A stretch of DNA of 6,420 nt from CAYZDV01 sp964477275 (GTDB lineage Bacteria; Acidobacteriota; Aminicenantia; Aminicenantales; Aminicenantaceae): NCBI GenBank assembly GCA_964477275.1, contig CAYZDV010000112.1:1-6420 (forward strand), written 5' to 3'. How positions within the stretch are numbered: the stretch's first letter is position 1; every line of letters starts with the position of its first letter. The position numbers and the translations under genes were made by a program. This document shows positions 1 through 6,075 of the stretch, in pieces. The notes below the pieces were generated by a model. It ran no database searches. It saw only the letters and a program-made list of their open reading frames with translations, and was not told the origin of the DNA.

Positions 1-1581
1 ATCATCCTGACCGGACTCATGATGGAGAGCCTGAGGCTTTCAGTCCTGGGAAAGGATGCGGTGGCCTGGGCCGCTCCGGTGGGAAAAGCGCTGTCTGCAC
101 TTTGGGATCTTACCGCAATGGACGTGAACACCAAAGGGCTTCTGGCAATGATTGTCTTCAGGGTCCATTTCTTGCTCGTTCTCTTCACCGTCGCCTATAT
201 TCCTTTCTCCAAGCTCTTCCATCTCCTCAGCTCGCCGATGAACATGATTTTTCGCTCCCGCGCTCCAAAGGGAGCCCTCTCCCATCTCAACCTGGAGGAT
301 GAGCAGGCAGAAAGCTTCGGTGTGGCCAAAATCGAGGAGTTCACCTGGAAACAACTGCTTGATCTCGACGCCTGCACCCGCTGCGGCCGCTGCCAGGACC
401 ACTGCCCCGCCCACCTGACACAGAAACCTCTTTCCCCGAAGAAACTCATCCTCGACCTGAAGGACCATCTCCACCGGAGAGGACCTCTGCTCCTCAAGGC
501 GAAATCCCGGGGAACGGAAGCAGAAGAAGCGCCTTCCCTTGTCGGCCAGGTCATAGAGGGCGACGCCCTCTGGGCCTGCACCACCTGCCGCTCCTGCATG
601 GAGCACTGTCCGGTGGACATCGAGCACGTGGACAAAATCGTGGACATGCGGCGCTACCAGGTGCTGATGGAAAGCAAATTCCCCGAAGAACTCACCGCCG
701 CTTTCAAAGGCCTCGAGGTCAATTCCAACCCCTGGGGGATGGGAAAGGATGCGAGGGCAGACTGGATCAAAGGACTCGGCGCTCCGCTAATGTCAGAAAT
801 TGAAGGAGCGACCATCGATTACCTCTTCTTTGTGGGATGCATCCGCTCCTACGATGACCGGAACAAAAAAGTCTCTGAAGCCATGGTGAGAATCCTGAAT
901 CATCTGGGAGTCAAATTCGCCGTTTTGGGAACAGAGGAAGGCTGCTGCGGAGACCCCGCCCGAAGGGCAGGCAACGAGTATCTTTACCAGATCCTGGCCC
1001 AGCGGAACATCGAAACCTTCAAACGCTATCGCATCACCCGGATTCTGACCTCCTGTCCCCACTGCTACAATACTCTGCGAGTGGAGTATCCCCAGCTCGG
1101 CTTCAAGTGCGAAGTGGTCCATCACGCTCTTTTCCTCGGCGAAAATATTCAGAACGGCCGGCTCAAACTCGACCATTCGCTGGCCAGGCGTCTGACCTAC
1201 CATGATCCCTGCTACCTGGGCCGATACAGCGGCATTTATGAGCCTCCGAGGAGAATCCTGAAATCCATCCCTGGCCTGGATCTCAGAGAAATGGAGCGCT
1301 CCCGCGCAGATTCGCTCTGCTGCGGGGCCGGAGGCGGATGGATGTGGATGGACGAGAAAATCGGCAAAAGGATCAACCTCCACCGCCTGGAGGATGCCCT
1401 GCGCACAGACCCGGAGTGGATGGCCACCGCCTGCCCCTTCTGTGTGACCATGTTCAGCGACGCGGTAAAGGATAGAAACCTGGAAGAGAAAGTCAAAATC
1501 TGGGACATTGCCGAGCTTGTCGAGCAGGCTCTTTTCGGAGAGAAGAAAAAGCCTCTTCTGCCGCCAGAACCTTCGGCTTGA
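1..1581 (+). CDS. Membrane-bound HdrD-like Fe-S oxidoreductase (EMO-like), 5'-truncated by window edge
   Basis: The reading frame is open from base 1 (Ile-Ile-Leu-Thr-Gly-Leu before the first Met), so the true start lies upstream; 526 codons are visible and numbered here from base 1. Residues about 1-17 and 46-76 look like the last part of a NarI-type membrane domain; His56 and His74 (in PFSKLFH) are candidate haem b ligands. Two 4Fe-4S motifs follow: C125/C128/C131/C135 (CTRCGRCQDHCP) and C193/C196/C199/C203. Then come two CCG (DUF224) domains, C280...C315-C316-G...C352/C355 and C404...C440-C441-G...C478/C481, the type that binds the noncubane clusters in HdrB/HdrD. This order matches membrane electron carriers that pass electrons between ETF and menaquinone (EMO) in fatty-acid-oxidising anaerobes. 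The fold is secure and the partner is inferred. An HdrDE-like or other quinone-linked reductase is the alternative. The gene ends with TGA and has no downstream co-directional neighbour. Confidence 0.88.
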   Translation: MILTGLMMESLRLSVLGKDAVAWAAPVGKALSALWDLTAMDVNTKGLLAMIVFRVHFLLVLFTVAYIPFSKLFHLLSSPMNMIFRSRAPKGALSHLNLEDEQAESFGVAKIEEFTWKQLLDLDACTRCGRCQDHCPAHLTQKPLSPKKLILDLKDHLHRRGPLLLKAKSRGTEAEEAPSLVGQVIEGDALWACTTCRSCMEHCPVDIEHVDKIVDMRRYQVLMESKFPEELTAAFKGLEVNSNPWGMGKDARADWIKGLGAPLMSEIEGATIDYLFFVGCIRSYDDRNKKVSEAMVRILNHLGVKFAVLGTEEGCCGDPARRAGNEYLYQILAQRNIETFKRYRITRILTSCPHCYNTLRVEYPQLGFKCEVVHHALFLGENIQNGRLKLDHSLARRLTYHDPCYLGRYSGIYEPPRRILKSIPGLDLREMERSRADSLCCGAGGGWMWMDEKIGKRINLHRLEDALRTDPEWMATACPFCVTMFSDAVKDRNLEEKVKIWDIAELVEQALFGEKKKPLLPPEPSA

Positions 1582-1679
1582 ACCCCTTCAGGAGAGAATC
1601 ATTCCCGCCAGATTTGACCGCAGTGACGAACTCAGGGCAGAAGTCTGTGCGGAGTCCTGATCGGCCGGAAAAGGGGTCT
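1582..1679. other. Short convergent intergenic gap, no clear terminator
   Basis: Ninety-eight bases separate the stop codons of the Fe-S oxidoreductase (+) and the threonine aldolase (-). The only symmetry I see is ACCCCTT (1582-1588) against AAGGGGT (1671-1677), with arms about 80 bases apart and no following T-tract, so it is not a convincing intrinsic terminator in either direction. No small gene is supported here. Confidence 0.5.
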
Positions 1680-2711
1680 CTATCCCAGGATCTGGCGAAA
1701 AGCGTTGACCGCCCTCTCCACGTCTTCGTCATCGATGTCTTTATGGACGACGAAGCGAACCCGGCCTGTTGTGGCCAGAGCCAGCACTCTATGGTCTTTC
1801 ATCCTGGCCAGAAATTCTGGGATGCCCAGGCGGGGATGGCTCAAGTCGAAGATGATGATGTTTGTCTCCACGTGGTCTGGATTGAGAGAGATACCGGGCA
1901 AATCGGCAATGGCCCGGGCCAGTCGTTTGGCCCTTTCATGGTCCTCTCTGAGTCTTTCCACCATCTCTGTCAGAGCCACGATTCCAGGAGCAGCCAGGAC
2001 TCCCACCTGTCTCAATCCTCCGCCCAGCGCCTTGCGAACCCTCCGGGCGCAGTCGATAAACTCCCTCGACCCGACCAGCATCGACCCAACAGGAGCCGAG
2101 AGTCCTTTGGAGAGGCAGAACATCAAGGAGTCGCCGACAGCCGCATATTCCTTGACCGGGATGCCGGAGGCGATACTGGCGTTGAATATCCGGGCGCCGT
2201 CGAAATGAACCTTGATCTGGTGTTTATCCGCGATCTCCCGGATCGCCTTCAGGTTCTCCATGGGCACGACCGCCCCGCTCCAGCTGTTATGGGTGTTCTC
2301 CACGCAGATGAGGGAGGTGCGCGGGATGTGAACCGATGGCTTGCGGATATTTCTTTCCACTTCCCCTGGGTCCATCGCTCCCCTCAGGGAAGGGAGGGGC
2401 CGGGGAGTCACCCTGGAGATGAACGTCATATGGGTGGATTCCATGTTGTAGATATGCGAACGGGCCTCGACGATGACCTCCTCCAGTTCCCGTGTCCAGA
2501 CTTTGATGGCGATGGAGTTTCCCATGGTTCCGGAGGGGACATAGAGAGCCGCTTCCTTGCCCGCTTTTTCGGCAGCTAACGACTCCAGTTTCTGGACAGT
2601 CGGGTCGTCTCCCAGGACATCATCCCCCACCACAGCTTCAGCCATCGCGTGTCTCATCTTCTCGGTGGGCCGCGTAACGGTATCACTTCGGAAATCTGAG
2701 TATTCGTGCAT
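1680..2711 (-). CDS. ltaE: Low-specificity L-threonine aldolase
   Basis: This PLP enzyme (fold type I, threonine-aldolase/beta-eliminating-lyase family) cleaves L-threonine or L-allo-threonine to glycine and acetaldehyde in the cytoplasm, and can run in reverse. From the chosen start it is 343 residues, typical for the family. The N-terminal DFRSDTVTRPT signature comes first, followed by VGDDVLGDDPTV and the phosphate-binding SGTMGN (about 60-65). His86 matches the cofactor-stacking histidine and Asp171 (HFDGAR) the pyridine-nitrogen contact. Lys202 in LSKGLSAPVGS is the expected Schiff-base lysine, and Arg319 in VRFVVH is the likely carboxylate contact. The ATG at 2709-2711 is chosen over in-frame ATGs at 2741 and 2768 for three reasons: it has an AAGGAG Shine-Dalgarno 8 bases upstream, a promoter places transcription start downstream of both alternatives, and the family signature begins right after it. 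The gene is monocistronic here, convergent with the upstream oxidoreductase and divergent from the PASTA operon. The symbol follows E. coli usage; stereo-preference cannot be read from sequence. Confidence 0.94.
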   Translation of the reverse strand: MHEYSDFRSDTVTRPTEKMRHAMAEAVVGDDVLGDDPTVQKLESLAAEKAGKEAALYVPSGTMGNSIAIKVWTRELEEVIVEARSHIYNMESTHMTFISRVTPRPLPSLRGAMDPGEVERNIRKPSVHIPRTSLICVENTHNSWSGAVVPMENLKAIREIADKHQIKVHFDGARIFNASIASGIPVKEYAAVGDSLMFCLSKGLSAPVGSMLVGSREFIDCARRVRKALGGGLRQVGVLAAPGIVALTEMVERLREDHERAKRLARAIADLPGISLNPDHVETNIIIFDLSHPRLGIPEFLARMKDHRVLALATTGRVRFVVHKDIDDEDVERAVNAFRQILG

Positions 2712-2719
2712 GTTCACTT

Positions 2720-2725
2720 CTCCTT
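2720..2725 (-). promoter_or_regulatory. Ribosome binding site of threonine aldolase
   Basis: AAGGAG on the minus strand lies 8 bases before the ATG at 2711. It fixes the start of the aldolase at 2711 and excludes the longer in-frame versions. Confidence 0.75.
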
Positions 2726-2739
2726 CATGGCGAGGCCCC

Positions 2740-2768
2740 ATTATAGAAAATATCCGGTCCCTGAGCAA
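2740..2768 (-). promoter_or_regulatory. Sigma-70-type promoter of threonine aldolase
   Basis: On the minus strand, TTGCTC (2768-2763) is followed after exactly 17 bases by a perfect TATAAT (2745-2740). Transcription should start near 2733, giving a leader of about 20 bases that just contains the AAGGAG ribosome binding site. The -35 box matches the consensus at three of six positions, while the -10 box matches fully. I see no obvious operator overlapping it. Confidence 0.6.
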
Positions 2769-2816
2769 TTTTTTTAACCGGGAAATCCGAATCCCTGTTC
2801 AGGAACTTTTTCACCG

Positions 2817-2845
2817 TTTACTTGGTTATAAATCTATGGTATAGA
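2817..2845 (+). promoter_or_regulatory. Candidate promoter of the PASTA-rpe-epimerase-bamD operon
   Basis: TTTACT (2817-2822) is followed after 17 bases by TATAGA (2840-2845), preceded by TG at 2837-2838 as in extended -10 promoters. Start of transcription would be near 2852, about 27 bases before the PASTA gene. A second possible -10, TATAAA at 2827-2832, lies inside the spacer but lacks a recognisable -35. The region is AT-rich compared with the flanking genes, which supports promoter function, but neither box is a strong match. Confidence 0.4.
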
Positions 2846-2878
2846 TAACACGAATTTCGTCATGGCCAGGCTCAAGCG

Positions 2879-3595
2879 ATGAACGCAAACAGACTCTTTC
2901 ATTCAGCCCTGTATGTCCTTATTTTTCTGAATCTTTTCTTCCTGAGTTCCATCTTTGCCTACCATGTGGTCATCAAAGGGGAGCTGGTGACCGTGCCCGG
3001 CCTCACCGGCAAGACCGTGGATGATGCCAGGGCCGAGCTGGCCAGAAAAAGGTTGAACCTGGCCAAAAAGGGCGAACAGTTCGACACCTCCCGGGAGCGG
3101 GGAACAATCATCGCCCAGGAGCCGCCGCCAGGCTCGAAAGTCAAATTCAATGAAGTGGTCAGAGTGATTCTCAGCTCGGGCAAAGAAAAGGTCATTGTCC
3201 CCCGGCTGAAGGGCAGGAACTTCCAGTTGATAGGAAACATTCTTGATGAATCCGGAGTGGCCAGGGGTCTGATGTCCCATGTGCACACTCTCAGGTATCC
3301 CGCCGGAAGCATCATCGCCCAGTATCCTCTGCCCGGGGAAGAAGTGGGGCGGGGCACAGCGATGAGCCTGCTGATCAGCGAGGGCGGCCGGGAGACAAAA
3401 TATCTCATGGCGGACTTGATTGGAAAGAAAACTGAAACCGTTATCCCGCGGCTCAGAGAGCTGGGCTTCAGAGTCGAGGATGTCCGCAACATCGACTATC
3501 CCGGCCTGGAATCCGGCATCATCATCAGGCAGAATCCCCGCCATGGATACGTTATCCAGAAAAACTTTCCCATCACTCTGGAGGTCAGCCGGTAA
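2879..3595 (+). CDS. Membrane-anchored protein with three PASTA domains
   Basis: This protein has 238 residues. A short N-terminus is followed by one hydrophobic segment (about residues 11-31), with no lipobox or cleavage site seen, so it is probably an inner-membrane anchor with a periplasmic remainder. Three PASTA repeats follow at about 36-99 (VPGLTGKT...IIAQEPPPGSKV), 104-167 (VPRLKGRN...IIAQYPLPGEEV) and 175-236 (DLIGKKTE...IIIRQNPRHGYV). The third is more divergent, having lost the leading Val-Pro. PASTA domains bind peptidoglycan fragments or beta-lactams in Ser/Thr kinases and class A PBPs, but no kinase or transpeptidase domain is attached here. Stand-alone PASTA proteins placed just upstream of rpe occur in Desulfobacterota. 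A cell-wall sensing or scaffolding role is inference. Its ATG has only a weak upstream CCAGG, and its TAA overlaps the rpe ATG by one base (TAATG). Confidence 0.9.
   Translation: MNANRLFHSALYVLIFLNLFFLSSIFAYHVVIKGELVTVPGLTGKTVDDARAELARKRLNLAKKGEQFDTSRERGTIIAQEPPPGSKVKFNEVVRVILSSGKEKVIVPRLKGRNFQLIGNILDESGVARGLMSHVHTLRYPAGSIIAQYPLPGEEVGRGTAMSLLISEGGRETKYLMADLIGKKTETVIPRLRELGFRVEDVRNIDYPGLESGIIIRQNPRHGYVIQKNFPITLEVSR
3580..3585 (+). promoter_or_regulatory. Ribosome binding site of rpe inside the PASTA gene
   Basis: GGAGGT lies 9 bases before the rpe ATG at 3595, within the last codons of the PASTA gene. It is a near-perfect Shine-Dalgarno and fixes the rpe start at the TAATG overlap. It should allow strong rpe translation, whether or not coupled to the upstream gene. 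Confidence 0.7.
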
Positions 3596-4263
3596 TGGTC
3601 CGCATCGCACCCTCCATCCTCTCGGCTGACTTTGCCAGAATCGAAGAAGCGGTCAGAATGGTGGAAAAAGAAGGAGCAGAAATCCTCCATATCGATGTCA
3701 TGGACGGGCATTTCGTCCCCACCCTGACCTTCGGGCCCCAGCTTGTGGCCTCCCTCAAAAAAAAGACAGCCATGGCCATCGACGTCCATCTCATGGTGGA
3801 GAATCCCCGCTCTTTCATTCCCCTCTTCCACCAGGCCGGAGCGGACTGGATATCCATCCATCTCGAAGCTTCCGTCCACCTCCATAAGGACATCCAGATT
3901 ATCAAAGAGTCCGGGAAAAAAGCCGGGCTGGCCCTGAATCCCGCCACTCCCCTCCACCTGATGAACGACATCCTGAGCGAACTGGACTTTGTCCTGCTGA
4001 TGACCGTCAATCCCGGATGGGGAGGCCAGGAATTCATCGAAAGCTGCCATTCGAAAATCAGCAAGCTCAAAAACTGGATCAGAGGTCAGAATCTCTCTAT
4101 CCCCATCGAAATCGACGGCGGAGTCAAGCTGGATAACCTGGAAGCCGTCATCAAAGACGGAGCGGAGATCCTTGTCTGCGGCTCGGGCATCTTCGGGGAG
4201 AAAAATCCTCAGGAAACCCTGGCGAGAATGAACGACATCATCAAGAAATTCGAACAATCATGA
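3595..4263 (+). CDS. rpe: Ribulose-phosphate 3-epimerase
   Basis: This cytosolic TIM-barrel enzyme interconverts D-ribulose 5-phosphate and D-xylulose 5-phosphate in the pentose phosphate pathway. Its 222 residues are the normal family length. Motifs appear in order: APSILSADF (5-13), LHIDVMDGHFVPTLTFGP (31-48), DVHLMV (63-68), MTVNPGWGGQ (136-145), EIDGGV (172-177) and GSGIFG near the C-terminus. His32, Asp34, His65 and Asp174 match the metal ligands, with Asp34 and Asp174 also serving as the catalytic acid/base pair; no key residue is missing. Its start overlaps the PASTA stop by one base, and its TGA overlaps the next ATG (ATGA at 4260-4263), so it is embedded in the operon. The related allulose/allose-6-phosphate epimerases share the fold, but the motif set and the context-independent housekeeping form favour Rpe. 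An A8 tract (3757-3764) encodes the Lys-Lys-Lys segment. Confidence 0.96.
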   Translation: MVRIAPSILSADFARIEEAVRMVEKEGAEILHIDVMDGHFVPTLTFGPQLVASLKKKTAMAIDVHLMVENPRSFIPLFHQAGADWISIHLEASVHLHKDIQIIKESGKKAGLALNPATPLHLMNDILSELDFVLLMTVNPGWGGQEFIESCHSKISKLKNWIRGQNLSIPIEIDGGVKLDNLEAVIKDGAEILVCGSGIFGEKNPQETLARMNDIIKKFEQS

Positions 4264-5201
4264 TCTTGGTCACAGGCGCAGCAGGATTTATCGGGTCTCG
4301 TCTCTGTCACAAACTGCTCGGTGAAGGCCGCGAAGTCATGGGCATTGATTCCCTGACCGACTTCTACCCCAGATGGATGAAAGAACGAAACCTCCAGCCG
4401 CTGCGCAAAAACAAAAAAATCGAATTCATCGAAGCCGACCTCAACCGTCTCGATTTAAAAAAAATCCTGAACAGGGTGGAGTATGTCTTCCACCTGGCGG
4501 CCCAGCCAGGTGTCAGGGCCAGCTGGGGAGAGAATTTCGCCGTTTATTCCCGGAACAACATCGAAGCCACCCAGAAACTCCTGGAAGCCGCGAAGGGCGC
4601 AGGCCTGAAAAAATTCATCTACGCCTCTTCATCCTCGGTCTACGGCCTGTGTCCAGAACTCCCCATGAGGGAGACCAGTCCTCTCCGCCCCTACTCCCCA
4701 TACGGAGTCACAAAACTCGCCGCAGAGCACCTCTGTTTTCTCTATCACCACAACTATGGGTTGCCATGTGTCTCTTTGAGGTTCTTCACCGTTTTCGGGC
4801 CCGGGCAGCGCCCTGACATGGCTTTTCATGTCTTTTTCAAAACAGTGCTGGAAGGCCGCCCGATTTCTCTCTATGGAGACGGGCAACAGACCAGAGACTT
4901 CACCTACATCGATGATATTGTCCAGGCCAATCTGGCCTGTCTGGAGAACGGAAGAAGCGGAGAGGTCTACAATGTCGGCGGCGGGCATCAAAAAAAACTC
5001 ATCGAGGTTTTTCCCCTTCTGGAGGAGGTCGCTCGAAGGAAGATAACAATCAAAAAAGAAGAAAGGCAGAAAGGTGATGTGCCTCATACCTTTGCCAGCA
5101 TTGAAAAAGCCCGGCAAGACCTGGGTTATTTGCCCCGAATCCCGCTTGAGGCAGGACTCCAGGAAGAATGGCGGTGGGTGCAGCACCTTTACAGTTCCTG
5201 A
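4260..5201 (+). CDS. NAD-dependent UDP-sugar 4-epimerase-like protein (extended SDR)
   Basis: This 313-residue extended short-chain dehydrogenase/reductase is probably a cytosolic nucleotide-sugar epimerase supplying surface polysaccharide. The Rossmann motif TGAAGFIG spans 5-12, and Asp30 ends beta-2, favouring NAD over NADP. HLAAQPGVRASW covers 78-89, the catalytic serine lies among S123-S126 before VYG, and the catalytic Tyr148-x3-Lys152 sits in YGVTKLAAE. RFFTVFGPGQRPDMAF (174-189) and GDGQQTRDFTYIDD (206-219), with Arg212 as a likely UDP-phosphate contact, are typical of the UDP-glucose/UDP-glucuronate 4-epimerase branch. The AAQPGVR segment leans to UDP-glucuronate 4-epimerase, but substrate cannot be settled, and a dehydratase or decarboxylase of the same superfamily remains possible. 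Translation begins in an ATGA overlap with rpe and lacks a good Shine-Dalgarno, suggesting translational coupling. Two A8 tracts (4457-4464, 4990-4997) fall in lysine codons. Confidence 0.88.
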   Translation: MILVTGAAGFIGSRLCHKLLGEGREVMGIDSLTDFYPRWMKERNLQPLRKNKKIEFIEADLNRLDLKKILNRVEYVFHLAAQPGVRASWGENFAVYSRNNIEATQKLLEAAKGAGLKKFIYASSSSVYGLCPELPMRETSPLRPYSPYGVTKLAAEHLCFLYHHNYGLPCVSLRFFTVFGPGQRPDMAFHVFFKTVLEGRPISLYGDGQQTRDFTYIDDIVQANLACLENGRSGEVYNVGGGHQKKLIEVFPLLEEVARRKITIKKEERQKGDVPHTFASIEKARQDLGYLPRIPLEAGLQEEWRWVQHLYSS

Positions 5202-5207
5202 GGGGAG
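5202..5207 (+). promoter_or_regulatory. Ribosome binding site of the BamD-like gene
   Basis: GGGGAG starts immediately after the epimerase stop and lies 7 bases before the ATG at 5215, against 13 bases before the second in-frame ATG at 5221. It therefore favours the first ATG as the start. Confidence 0.6.
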
Positions 5208-5214
5208 TTAGGCC

Positions 5215-6075
5215 ATGAACATGAATTGGAAAGACAATGAGCCTGGGATAAAAATCGCATCCGCTTTTCTCGCTCTCCTCCTCTGCCTCAGCATTGGAAA
5301 TGGATGCCGGGCAAAGAAAATGGAGATTTCTCCAGAACTCGCTTCTTCCTCGGAAAGGCTCTACAAGGAGGGAGTGAAATACATCAAGAAAAACCCGGAT
5401 AAGGCCCGGCTCTACCTGAGACAGGTCATCGACTCCTACCCCAAAGATTTCTATGCCCAGCAGGCCAAGCTGGCCATCGCCGACTCTTATTTCGAGAAAG
5501 GGGATGAAGGAAGCATGATCCTGGCTGCCTCAGAATACAGGGAATTCATCTCCCTCTTCCCCTACAGCCCTTCCGCACCCTATGCCCAGTATCGAATCGC
5601 CATGACCTACTTCAAAAAAGCTTTCAAGCCAGGACGAGACCAGACAAAAACACGGCAGGCCCTGGGGGAATTCAAAAGAGTTCTCACTCTCTATCCCACC
5701 AGCGAGGAGGCCAAACTGTCTCAGGAAAAAATTCTGGCCTGTGAGGAAAGGCTGGCTGCCCACACCTTTCAAATAGGCCTCCACTACTACCGGGTCTCCG
5801 CCTACAGGGCGTCGACGAACAGGCTGAAAGAGATCCTGACCAACTTTCCTAACTACTCCGGGATGGACAGGGTCTATTATTTTCTGGCGGATTCTTACTT
5901 TAAAGGAAAAAACATCCCTCAGGCTATCCCCTACTTCACCAAAGTCGTCTCTGATTATCCGGAGAGCAAATTCGCCAAAAAAGCAAAAAAGAGGCTGGAA
6001 GAAATCGACAAGTTGAGAAAGGAAAGCGAAAAGAAGGAGCCCATGGTCCTCCAGTCCGACAGGAGACAGGAATGA
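5215..6075 (+). CDS. BamD-like outer-membrane assembly lipoprotein with TPR repeats
   Basis: This 286-residue protein has a signal peptide of about 30 residues (hydrophobic core 14-28) ending at Cys31, the only cysteine placed for lipidation. The lipobox Gly-Asn-Gly-Cys is atypical, lacking the usual Leu/Val/Ile at -3. The mature part is built of TPR-like helical pairs: 45-76 (SERLYKEGVKYIKKNPDKA), 80-117, 121-162, 185-212 and 218-250. They carry the recurring hydrophobic/aromatic-Pro turns DSYPKD, LFPYSPSAPYAQYRIA, LYPTSEEA, NFPNYSG and DYPESKFAKKA typical of BamD/ComL (YfiO). A charged Lys/Glu-rich tail follows from 255. In the Bam complex BamD sits on the inner leaflet of the outer membrane and helps BamA insert barrel proteins. 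It is longer than the usual 240-250 residues because of the tail. A Bam paralogue or another TPR lipoprotein is possible, so no symbol is given. It follows the epimerase after 13 bases, and its TGA overlaps the next start (ATGA). Confidence 0.8.
   Translation: MNMNWKDNEPGIKIASAFLALLLCLSIGNGCRAKKMEISPELASSSERLYKEGVKYIKKNPDKARLYLRQVIDSYPKDFYAQQAKLAIADSYFEKGDEGSMILAASEYREFISLFPYSPSAPYAQYRIAMTYFKKAFKPGRDQTKTRQALGEFKRVLTLYPTSEEAKLSQEKILACEERLAAHTFQIGLHYYRVSAYRASTNRLKEILTNFPNYSGMDRVYYFLADSYFKGKNIPQAIPYFTKVVSDYPESKFAKKAKKRLEEIDKLRKESEKKEPMVLQSDRRQE

Noticed and set aside
793..1383. Minus-strand open frame opposite the CCG domains
   Set aside because: It is a shadow of the Fe-S oxidoreductase; the cysteine motifs on the plus strand account for the sequence.
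1582..1677. ACCCCTT/AAGGGGT inverted repeat as a bidirectional terminator
   Set aside because: The arms are only 7 bases, about 80 bases apart, with no adjoining U-tract on either strand; chance is the simpler reading.
1578..2579. A 333-codon plus-strand open frame opposite the threonine aldolase
   Set aside because: It lies antisense to a gene with intact family motifs, has a TTG start overlapping the preceding stop, and its translation has no recognisable domain and a composition typical of a shadow frame.
2712..2768. Longer threonine aldolase starting at 2741 or 2768
   Set aside because: The TATAAT box occupies 2740-2745 and transcription should begin near 2733, so these codons would not be in the mRNA. 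The family N-terminus and the ribosome binding site both fit the ATG at 2711.
2794..2803. CCTGTTCAGG as a regulator operator
   Set aside because: It has four-base arms with no second copy nearby, which is too short to claim as a site on its own.
2903..4257. Long minus-strand open frames opposite the PASTA and rpe genes
   Set aside because: The plus-strand proteins carry clear conserved motifs throughout. The minus-strand translations are low in recognisable structure and lack a coherent ribosome binding site or promoter.
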